The notes under the pieces: generated by a model | The model's database searches: none | What the model was told of the DNA's origin: nothing | What the model saw: only the letters and a program-made list of their open reading frames with translations | Source: Roseibacillus sp. | GTDB lineage: Bacteria; Verrucomicrobiota; Verrucomicrobiia; Verrucomicrobiales; Akkermansiaceae | Assembly (NCBI GenBank): GCA_028821775.1 | Contig: JAPKFB010000012.1 | Location: forward strand, 18,858 to 82,857 | Direction: 5' to 3' | DNA: 64,000 bases | Program-made: the position numbers and the translations under genes | Shown here: positions 32,717 to 40,245 of the stretch, one piece after another | Numbering within the stretch: position 1 is the stretch's first letter | Layout: the number at the start of each line of letters is the position of its first letter

Positions 32717-35149
32717 TCAGTTTTCCTTCTTCGCTTCCTGCTGCTTGCGCAGTTCATCAAAATCCCCGTGATTGAGCGAGTTTTCCCACTTTCCTTTTTT
32801 GGCATGGAAATAGCCATCGGCCCTGAAGAGAATCCAGAGGCCGTCTTCGCGTGCTTTGAGAAAGCTCTTTCCCTGTTGGATCATGGGACGGCCGCCGCGC
32901 AGAACGATGTTTCCCGAGGTCGCTTCGTAGGTCGCGCTGGCGGCCGTAGCGGTGACGGTGGCGGACCCTCCGCGGGGGTCCTTTTTGGTCACGGTCACTC
33001 CGTCGAGGGTCACGATCTTGTCGACATCGGAGAAGGCCTCGGGTCCTTCGAGGCGATCCCTCTCTGCGTTCTCGCGCAGTTTGAGATGAATGCGCATGGT
33101 GCCGGTGCACTTCATTCGGAAGCGCGGCTCAATGACCAGGATGTCTTCGAGATAGACGATGTGTCCCTTCAGAGAATCGAAGAAGAGACCGCCCTTGCAG
33201 GATGCGGTAATCATTTTCACGGGCTTTTTCTGTTTGCCAGCCTTGGTCCGGAGATTGGCGAGGTCGCCCGCGGTGGTCCATGGGCCGGGTTCGGCAAAGA
33301 GGCTGCCGTTCTGATAGAGGCGCAAATAGAGATCGGGGTTTCCTGCTTGCAGGGCATTGTCGCCCTGCCGGATGGTGGGCGTGCCTCCCTTGAGCAAGAC
33401 GTCGGCGGATCGGAGGTTGAAGACCACGTGTTCGGCATTCGCGATGATGGGCGCGCGGAGACCCGCGGGATCCTTGCGAGAGAAGGTCACCTCTCCACTG
33501 GCGACCACGCGATCCACATCACCCCAGGATTCAGGCCCCACCAGTTGGTCCGCGGTGGCGTTGTTCTTCTTGCGCAGGAAGATCTTGATCTCCTTTTTAG
33601 CGCTCATCGAAAAACGGGAATCAGCGAGATGGATGTCTCCCAGGTAGACGATATGGCCATCCTTGGCATCAAAGTAGATCCCTCCCGTGCAAGTCGCAGT
33701 GATTGATTTGGGGGGATCCTTTTCCTTGGGTTCGGCGGCCTCCTTCTTCTTTGCGGGCTCCGGTGAGTCGATGGGGGGTGGTTCTGGGGTGGGACTCTTC
33801 TTCTGATCCGATTTTTCCGGATCGTCTTGGTCCTTTTTATGGTCCTGTTCGTCCTTGAGTTTCTCCAGGGCTGAGAGGTCGCCGGTTGTGGTCCAGCGGC
33901 CATCTTCGGCGAAGACATTGCCGTTGGCATGAATGCGGAGGTAGAGATCGGGTTCGTCGGCTCGCAGGGAATTGAGTCCGCGAACGAAGGAGGGCGTGCC
34001 TCCTTGCAGGACGACGTCGCGCGTCCGCACGTCGATGATGGCGATTTCTCCCCGGGCAATGATGGGGGGCCCTTTACCCGAGAGATCATTCAGCACGATA
34101 CGGACACCGCCGGAAGCGACGATCGTTTTCAAATCCGCCATGTCGGGAGTGGGGTCCTGATTGCTTTTCTCCAGGTTCGCGGGATCAAAAAAGGCCTTGA
34201 GATGGCCCGAGCAAGTCAAGCTGAAGCGCTTTTCGGTGACCGCAATATTGCGCAGGTAAGAGATGTGGCCCTTTTCGGGATTGAGATACATCCCGCCCTC
34301 GCACTCGATTTGGAGTTCACCTTCGAGCAGTTCTACGATCTCGGGCGAAAGGAATTCCTTGGGAGAGATTTTGGCGAGAAGGTTGCGTCGATTCACCCGC
34401 TTGGTGAAACTGCGAAAGCTGACATCACCCGCAGTGCTCAGTTGCTGGCTCCGCGTGATGAACTCGCGGGTGGGAGCGCGGTCGGCAAGCACGGACCTGC
34501 TGTGAGATTGGAGCAGGCTTTCAAGATCGCGAAGCTCAGCGGGAGTGAGTTCTTTAGGCTCCAGATCGGGCGCGAACTCGTCATCAAGGGCTGGAATGGG
34601 TGCTGGCGGAAGGGCGGTCTTCGGTGGGTCCTGGGATACCGGGCCCGCCTTGGGGGCAATCTCCTCCTTCTTCTTCTTGGGTGGCACGGTGAACCGGGTG
34701 GCGACCGGACCGCGCACGAATCCTTGACGAGAGTCGAGCAGGAAGAGGCCTCCGGTTCCCCGGCCCTGGATTCCCTTTCCACGCAGGGTGATCAGTTCCT
34801 CTGCTTCCAGGATGCCTGTCTCGCGCCTGAACTCCGCCGCCCCCATGTGTACCCGGTAGGTTTCCTTTTCATCCTTCGAGGAGAACACGCGGACTTCGAT
34901 GTTCTCGGCATCGATCCGTTGCTCGGAGATGATCTTGATCGTGCTTGCACGCATGAGCGCGGCCCGGCGCTTCTTTCTGTCAAAGCGCGGAACGCGAACA
35001 TCCGTGATGAGGCTCCCGGCCGGAAGAATATCAAAAATGGGCGAGAGCTTCTCAAAGGGGAGCTCGTCTCTTTCGGCCTTCTTCTTTTGTGCTCCCACGC
35101 TGCTCGCGCCGAGAAGAACGAAGAAGAGGGACAGCAGGGCGGAGCGCAT
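32717..35149 (-). CDS. LptC/LptA-like periplasmic LPS transport protein with three OstA-type modules
   Basis: This 810-residue exported protein has a signal peptide of about 20 residues. Residues 30-160 look like an LptC-type module (RASTIKIISEQRIDAENIEV). After a Lys/Pro-rich linker there are three repeats of about 150 residues starting near 283, 486 and 651. Each has the pattern C-x-GG-(I/L/M)-(Y/F), then GHI-(S/V)-YL, then a GG-x-P strand and an (L/I)YLR-like ending. Each module resembles a beta-jelly-roll LptA/OstA unit, and normal LptA has one. It directly precedes lptB. The simplest reading is a pre-assembled periplasmic bridge (inference). Charged linkers (DQDDPEKSDQKKSPTPEPP) separate the modules. 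Confidence 0.78.
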   Translation of the reverse strand: MRSALLSLFFVLLGASSVGAQKKKAERDELPFEKLSPIFDILPAGSLITDVRVPRFDRKKRRAALMRASTIKIISEQRIDAENIEVRVFSSKDEKETYRVHMGAAEFRRETGILEAEELITLRGKGIQGRGTGGLFLLDSRQGFVRGPVATRFTVPPKKKKEEIAPKAGPVSQDPPKTALPPAPIPALDDEFAPDLEPKELTPAELRDLESLLQSHSRSVLADRAPTREFITRSQQLSTAGDVSFRSFTKRVNRRNLLAKISPKEFLSPEIVELLEGELQIECEGGMYLNPEKGHISYLRNIAVTEKRFSLTCSGHLKAFFDPANLEKSNQDPTPDMADLKTIVASGGVRIVLNDLSGKGPPIIARGEIAIIDVRTRDVVLQGGTPSFVRGLNSLRADEPDLYLRIHANGNVFAEDGRWTTTGDLSALEKLKDEQDHKKDQDDPEKSDQKKSPTPEPPPIDSPEPAKKKEAAEPKEKDPPKSITATCTGGIYFDAKDGHIVYLGDIHLADSRFSMSAKKEIKIFLRKKNNATADQLVGPESWGDVDRVVASGEVTFSRKDPAGLRAPIIANAEHVVFNLRSADVLLKGGTPTIRQGDNALQAGNPDLYLRLYQNGSLFAEPGPWTTAGDLANLRTKAGKQKKPVKMITASCKGGLFFDSLKGHIVYLEDILVIEPRFRMKCTGTMRIHLKLRENAERDRLEGPEAFSDVDKIVTLDGVTVTKKDPRGGSATVTATAASATYEATSGNIVLRGGRPMIQQGKSFLKAREDGLWILFRADGYFHAKKGKWENSLNHGDFDELRKQQEAKKEN

Positions 35150-35186
35150 CGGAATGAGAATCGGGAGAGAAGTTGAGGGAAGGGGT

Positions 35187-36002
35187 CTACTGAAGGGCTT
35201 CGTGGATTCTAAGCAATGAGACGAGAACGCTCTCTATTTCTTCAAGCGGAATCTGGTTTGGTCCATCCGAGAGCGCTTCCGCTGGATTGGAGTGCGTCTC
35301 CATGAAGACTCCGTCCACTCCGGTGGCCACCGCGGCGCGGGCGAGGACGGGGGCCAGTTCGCCGTCGCCTCCGGTGGTGCCGCCCAGTCCGCCCGGTCGC
35401 TGGACCGAGTGGGTGGCGTCAAAGATGACCGGGATGCCTTCCTTCCTCATCCAGTAGAGCGAGCGCATGTCGGCCACGAGGTTGTTGTAACCGAAGGTCG
35501 ATCCGCGCTCGGTGATGAGAAACTGCTCACAGCCAAAGGCCCGGAGTTTGTCGACGATGTTATTGCAGTCCCAGGGCGCAAGAAATTGCCCCTTTTTGAC
35601 ATTCACCGGGCGACCGGTCTTGGCGCAGGCTTCCAGAAGATCGGTTTGGCGGCAAAGGAAGGCGGGCACCTGGAGCAGGTCGATGTGTTCGGCAGCCAGG
35701 GTCGCTTCTTGCTCGGTGTGAATGTCGGTCGTGACGGGTAAGCCAAGATCCTTTCCAATCTCAGCGAGGATGCGGCAGCCTTCTGCCACGCCCGGACCAC
35801 GATAGGAATCGACTGCGGTGCGATTGGCCTTGTCGTAGGAAGCCTTGAAGATCAAGGGCGCGTCCAAACGGTCGCAGATTTCCTTCAGGGAGGCCGCCAT
35901 GGCCCAGGCAAACTCCTCGCTCTCCAGCCCGCAGGGACCCAGAATGAAAAACGGCCGTCCTCCGCCGACCTCGACGTCTTGAATCGTAAACAAATCTGCC
36001 AT
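35187..36002 (-). CDS. kdsA: 3-deoxy-8-phosphooctulonate (KDO-8-P) synthase
   Basis: This 271-residue cytoplasmic TIM-barrel enzyme condenses PEP and arabinose-5-phosphate to KDO-8-phosphate, the first step of KDO made for LPS. Motifs include FILGPCGLES, FKASYDKANRT, GQFLAPWDCNNIV, ITERGSTFGYNNLV and FDATHSVQRPGG. The Cys in GPCGLES marks the metal-dependent class; metal-independent enzymes have Asn. It lies 37 bp before the lptA/lptC-like gene, giving an LPS operon kdsA-lptC/A-lptB. Confidence 0.96.
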   Translation of the reverse strand: MADLFTIQDVEVGGGRPFFILGPCGLESEEFAWAMAASLKEICDRLDAPLIFKASYDKANRTAVDSYRGPGVAEGCRILAEIGKDLGLPVTTDIHTEQEATLAAEHIDLLQVPAFLCRQTDLLEACAKTGRPVNVKKGQFLAPWDCNNIVDKLRAFGCEQFLITERGSTFGYNNLVADMRSLYWMRKEGIPVIFDATHSVQRPGGLGGTTGGDGELAPVLARAAVATGVDGVFMETHSNPAEALSDGPNQIPLEEIESVLVSLLRIHEALQ

Positions 36003-36059
36003 TTCCCCGCTGGGGGAACCATGCCGCAGAGTGGGGGCGGATTCAATAGCGGGGTTGCC

Positions 36060-36647
36060 TTACTCTGGTTTTGCCCCATTTCGCGCTAGAATGATCTTCT
36101 GCGCCTTCTTGTTGAGGTCGGGCAACCCGATGCGGCCGCCGCGAGTGAAGTGGACGGTTTCCAAATTGGTCATCAGGGGGAGAACGGCCCTACAGGCCGC
36201 CTGATCGGGCATGCGTCAGCCAAAGCTCATCTTGAGATTGCGGAGGCCTTGGATGGCGGCCACCTGCTTGAAGACCTCCGGAGATTTAAAGTCCCGCTGA
36301 TCGACGAGTTCCAGAGATTCGAGGGACTTGATCTCCTTCAAGAGATCAAGGTGTTTGGTTGTGACCCGCTTCGAGTTGGGCAACTGAAAGATCAGGCCGC
36401 GAATGCCACGGTGCCTTGCAAAGGCTTCCAGAATGGCGGTGATCGCTTTCTCGTCCTTGTCGACCAGATCGTAAAATCGCACCTCCACCGCATTCACGGA
36501 AGCGGGGAGCGCCAGGGCTTGTTGCACGGTTGTCACCTTGATCGGGCGTTGGTTCTTGGGAGGTTTGGGGGGAGGGTCGGTGGCCAGGACCGGCATGCTG
36601 GCGAGGAGCCCGAAGGCGAACGCAGAAAGAGCAAAAGGACCTCTCAT
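36060..36647 (-). pseudogene. Exported leucine-rich-repeat protein interrupted by an in-frame TGA
   Basis: The ATG at 36647 starts a signal peptide (about 1-22, ending VLAT), followed by LRR-like strands (GIRGLIFQLPNSKRV, SLESLELVDQRD, LRNLKMSFG). A TGA at 36216-36218 stops this frame after 143 residues. The same frame then stays open for 51 codons to a TAA at 36060 and reads like the missing next repeats and C-cap (MTNLETVHFTRGG, LPDLNKKAQKIILARN). The simplest reading is one gene of about 195 codons with a point nonsense change or base-call error; natural readthrough is possible. It is the gene just upstream of kdsA, 57 bp away. The function is unknown. Confidence 0.6.
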
Positions 36648-36737
36648 GAATCATGAGAGAGTCTCAGCGGACTCTTATTCCCACCGGAGAATTTTTTCAA
36701 GAGCACGGGAAGACCGGCCATCATGCTCCTGCCTCCG

Positions 36738-37019
36738 TCACTCTTCTTCTTCTTCTTCTTCTTCTTCCTGCTGGGCCTCGACCTTGAGATAGAGGATCCG
36801 CAAGTTGAGGAGAGCCACTTGGAGAAGCTTGTCCTCCTCGGCGGTGCGATTGCCGGTAGTCTTGTTCTCCAGCATCTCCAACGAATCGAGGACCGTGCGA
36901 GCTGCCTTGATGTTCACTTCCGGATGTCCACTGGTGGGATTGGGAATCTTGCCCAGGAACATCCCTGCGTTCTGAGCCTGCAAGATGACGAATTCGGCGA
37001 AGCGGGGGTCGTTGTCCAT
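36738..37019 (-). CDS. DUF1844 family small protein
   Basis: This protein of about 93 residues matches the DUF1844 pattern: PRFAEFVILQAQNAGMFLG at the start, the middle PTSGHPEVNIKAARTVLDSL, and the helix TAEEDKLLQVALLNLRILY. It is a soluble helical protein of unknown role. The chain ends in a run of about nine Glu residues. I chose the ATG at 37019, which gives the family start; the open frame extends further upstream to 37061. It lies 106 bp downstream of the M16 peptidase gene. Confidence 0.85.
   Translation of the reverse strand: MDNDPRFAEFVILQAQNAGMFLGKIPNPTSGHPEVNIKAARTVLDSLEMLENKTTGNRTAEEDKLLQVALLNLRILYLKVEAQQEEEEEEEEE
36742..36767 (-). repeat. GAA triplet microsatellite at the 3' end of the DUF1844 gene
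   Basis: About eight or nine GAA codons in a row encode the acidic tail just before the stop codon. Triplet slippage would change tail length without a frameshift. Confidence 0.85.
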
Positions 37020-37125
37020 GGTTGGGTGGGTGGTCTTCGCCTGAGGGCCCCGCGGTGGCAAGCTGAATCAAGTCTCGAGCCCCGGCGAGACCGAATGCTG
37101 GTCCTGCTGGGGGAGAGCTTTCTCC

Positions 37126-39639
37126 CTACCCCGGACTCACCGTTGCGATCACCGGGTCGACCCCGAAGTAGCGCTGCGCGGTTTCCTGAACATCCTGCAC
37201 GGTGAGAGCGCGGATGCGTTTGGCATGCTCGAGGTGATGATGGGGACCGAGTCCAAACAGAGTGTTCAGGGAGCACATCTGGGCCATCGCGTGGTTGCTT
37301 TGATTCTCCATGGCGTCGGAAGCGAGCATGCTGGTCTTGGCATGTTCGAGGGGTTCGGCGGGGACTCCGTCCTGCAGGAGGATCTGAATCTGTTGGAGCA
37401 ACTCGCGCCGGGCGAGATCGACCTGATCGGGCGAGGTCCCGATGTAGAACGCGAAGAGGCCGGTCCCCACCCCATGGAACTGGGTGGCGCTCACATAGTA
37501 GGCGAGACCCAGTTCCTCCCGCAAGCGAGTGAAGAGCGGGCCGGCCATGTTTGCGCAATAATCGTGGATCAATTCGAGGGCCGGAACGTCGTCGGAATCG
37601 ACCGTGGCACCGGGAAAGCCGATCGCGACCACCGCTTGTTCCTTGTTGAGGGTGGCGGACACTTCGCCGGATTGCTTGGTCGCTTCCGCCCTCGCGGTGG
37701 CGGAAGATCCCTGGGGTAAATCGGCGAAAAGCTCGTCGCATTGCCCGGCGATGGCTTCGGGATCGATGTCGCCGAAAACGGCGAGGACTCCATTGCTGCG
37801 GGTCATGAATTCGCGGTGGTGAGCGAGCAGGGAGTCTGGTGAGATGTTGCTGAGGGACTCTTCGGTTCCGAGGCGAGGAAGTCCGTAATGGCGCTCGCCA
37901 AAAAGTTTCCTGCGGAGGAGGAGAAAGGCGGTCTTGAGAGGGTCTTCGAGTGCTTCGCGGAGGTCTGCACGCTGCACTTCACGCTGCTGATCGAGGGTTT
38001 CCTTGCGAAAGGTGGGAGTGCGCAGGGCTTCGGCGGCGAGGTCCAGAACGACCCTGAGGTCGGGCTTGAGACAGAACGAGGAGACCATGCTCGTGTTGTT
38101 GCCTGCACTCGCTCGCACACTGGCTCCGAGGGACTCCACCGCGTTTGCAAATTCGCTGGCCGAGCGAGCCTCTGTGCCCTTGGTGAGGAGGGCACTGTGG
38201 AGCGCACTGATGCCACAGGTGTCGGTGGTTTCCGCGAGGCGACCGGCCTGGAAGGCGCTTTGGAACTGCACAGTGGGCACGCGTGGGTCCGAACGCAGGA
38301 GGAGGGTGAGTCCGTTTGACAATTCATGGGTGATGATGTCTCCCGGAACGTTTCCGTTGCGTGCGACCGTCGCCTTGGGAGCCGGAGTCTCTTCCGGATC
38401 GAGCGAGATGATGGTGATTCCGTCTTCGCGCAGGTAGAGATCCGCCACCCGGGTGAGATCCTCGACGGTGACGTCATCAAGTAATCCGAGGTAGTCGCGG
38501 GTGAAATTGAGGTTGCGAGCCTCATGCCAGTTGGAGGCCAAGTCGCTCGCCCGCCCGGAGGCGGTGGAGAGGGTTTTGAACTGCTGGGCAAAGACCTGGC
38601 GTCGAGCCTTGTCGAGGTCGCCCTCCAGATCGCACTGCATGGCCTGCTTGATTTCGGTGAGCACGCTCGCTTCGAGTTGGTCGCGCTTTTCGCGATCCAC
38701 CTCTGCGGAGACGCTGAACATGCCGGGGCCATGGGGCGGACTCCAGGCCCAGGTTCCAATGTGGTGGGCCAGGCCTAGCTCCTCGTGCAGCCGGCGATAG
38801 AGATGCGAGGACTGTCCGCCGCCGAGAATGCCGCTGAGCAGTTCGAGGACGGGAGAATCGGGATGAGTGAGTCCTGGGGTCTGCCAGGCCAGGGTAGTTT
38901 TACTGACCGGGACCTGGAAGCTGCTCCGCGCCTCCCGGCGTCCCAGTTGACGGGGTTCAGGCAAGCTGTTCACTCCGCAGAGCGGTTGGACCGGCAGGCT
39001 GGCGGCGAGGTTGGACAGCGTTTCGATCACGGCAGCGCTTTCAAAGTCGCCGGAAAGGACAAAGAAACTGTTGGAGGGGAGGTAGCGGCGCTGGTGGTAG
39101 CCGGTCATGTCCTCATAGCTCAGGGCATTGAAGAGTCCGAGGTGACCAATCACAGGATGGCGGCGGGAATCGTGCTGAAAAAAGGTCCGGAAAAGAAGGT
39201 GACTCGCCGCGGAATCCGGATCGTCGTTTCCCATGGCGATCTCGCGGCGAATGACCTCCCGCTCGGTTTCAAAGTCGTCCTTCGGAAAGACCGGAAGAAA
39301 CACCAACTCAAAGAGGACCTCGAGGAAGGTGTCGCGGGCGGTACTGGGGCCGTCGATGTAGTAAACCGTGCGATCAAAGGTGGTGTAGGCATTCCACTGG
39401 CCGCCTGCAGAGTTCACCCGCGTGGCGAGCTCCGCGCCGGGATAGGACTTCGTGCCCTTGAACACCATGTGCTCGAGGAGGTGAGAGAGTCCACTTCCTG
39501 CGAACCGCTCTTCGTGTTGGCTGCCGGTTTCGATCCAGAATTGAGCGGAGAGCACCGGCGCAGCGTGATCTTCCTGGAGAATCGCAGTGAGCCCGTTGGG
39601 AAGGGCGTGCAGCGAAGCATTGGTAGCGGGAAACTCCAT
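37126..39639 (-). CDS. M16 family zinc peptidase (pitrilysin-like, two-domain)
   Basis: This 837-residue protein is made of two M16 halves. The N-terminal half has the inverted zinc motif HLLEH (His53, Glu56, His57) inside GSGLSHLLEHMVFKGT, with the downstream Glu helix EREVIRREIAMGNDDPDS. The C-terminal half (from about 430) lacks the zinc motif, as expected for the inactive partner domain. No clear signal peptide is visible, so a cytoplasmic location is possible. Such fused halves are common in this peptidase family. It is divergent from the gene at 39781, 141 bp away. Confidence 0.93.
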   Translation of the reverse strand: MEFPATNASLHALPNGLTAILQEDHAAPVLSAQFWIETGSQHEERFAGSGLSHLLEHMVFKGTKSYPGAELATRVNSAGGQWNAYTTFDRTVYYIDGPSTARDTFLEVLFELVFLPVFPKDDFETEREVIRREIAMGNDDPDSAASHLLFRTFFQHDSRRHPVIGHLGLFNALSYEDMTGYHQRRYLPSNSFFVLSGDFESAAVIETLSNLAASLPVQPLCGVNSLPEPRQLGRREARSSFQVPVSKTTLAWQTPGLTHPDSPVLELLSGILGGGQSSHLYRRLHEELGLAHHIGTWAWSPPHGPGMFSVSAEVDREKRDQLEASVLTEIKQAMQCDLEGDLDKARRQVFAQQFKTLSTASGRASDLASNWHEARNLNFTRDYLGLLDDVTVEDLTRVADLYLREDGITIISLDPEETPAPKATVARNGNVPGDIITHELSNGLTLLLRSDPRVPTVQFQSAFQAGRLAETTDTCGISALHSALLTKGTEARSASEFANAVESLGASVRASAGNNTSMVSSFCLKPDLRVVLDLAAEALRTPTFRKETLDQQREVQRADLREALEDPLKTAFLLLRRKLFGERHYGLPRLGTEESLSNISPDSLLAHHREFMTRSNGVLAVFGDIDPEAIAGQCDELFADLPQGSSATARAEATKQSGEVSATLNKEQAVVAIGFPGATVDSDDVPALELIHDYCANMAGPLFTRLREELGLAYYVSATQFHGVGTGLFAFYIGTSPDQVDLARRELLQQIQILLQDGVPAEPLEHAKTSMLASDAMENQSNHAMAQMCSLNTLFGLGPHHHLEHAKRIRALTVQDVQETAQRYFGVDPVIATVSPG

Positions 39640-39780
39640 CAGGGGGTGGCAACGTGTGGTTGCTACGTGGTTATTGAGGGGGCGTGCAGGGAGGTCAAGA
39701 GGCGATGAGGCCGCCTAATTGAAAAACGAACGAATCATCAAATTCTCTTGGCCCATAGGCACGATTTGCTAGAAGTCGGC

Positions 39781-40239
39781 ATGTCCAAGAAGGGAGTCAT
39801 CTCCATCATTGTGGTCTGTCTGCTTCTCGCAATTGCTGGTGCGAGTGTCTTGGGCTGGATGTATTTAACTCATGACCGAGTTGCGGTCGCCACCTATAAG
39901 GTGCAGATTCCGCCGGGGGCCAGGATGACAGATTTCATCTCCAAGGAAGATGAGATGATGAAGAGTGATGAGGTTCTGAAGCCTGTCGTGGCGAAGCTTG
40001 ATTTGGTGGCTCGCTGGAAATTGGCGAGCGAGGAGGAGGCCCTGGCGCGCATCCGATCCAAGCTGATCGTTGAGTATTATGAGCCTGGTGACCGGGTTCG
40101 CGTGATGTACCGCGATCGCAGTCAGGATCGAGCCCTTGAAGTCCTTGAGTCGATCAATGAAGAGTTTGCCAAGATTCGCTACGAGGCGACGAAGAAGAAG
40201 ACCATGCTGCCCGTCGTGCCGGCGGAGACTGTTCCTTAG
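39781..40239 (+). CDS. Small membrane-anchored protein resembling a chain-length-determinant domain
   Basis: This 152-residue protein has one N-terminal helix (about 5-28, VISIIVVCLLLAIAGASVLG). A soluble part follows with SDEVLKPVVAKLDLVARWKL, LARIRSKLIVEYYEPGDRVRVMYRDRSQDRALEVLESINEEF. This order of motifs is like the start of Wzz/BY-kinase transmembrane domains, but the protein lacks the second helix and kinase part. I chose the ATG at 39781; a longer frame begins at 39748. It ends six bases before the convergent lptD stop. Confidence 0.65.
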   Translation: MSKKGVISIIVVCLLLAIAGASVLGWMYLTHDRVAVATYKVQIPPGARMTDFISKEDEMMKSDEVLKPVVAKLDLVARWKLASEEEALARIRSKLIVEYYEPGDRVRVMYRDRSQDRALEVLESINEEFAKIRYEATKKKTMLPVVPAETVP

Positions 40240-40245
40240 ACCCTC

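Noticed and set aside
39781..40239. Full Wzz/BY-kinase polysaccharide chain-length protein
   Set aside because: Only the first helix and a short soluble part are present; the second helix, the Pro-rich motif and the kinase domain are absent.
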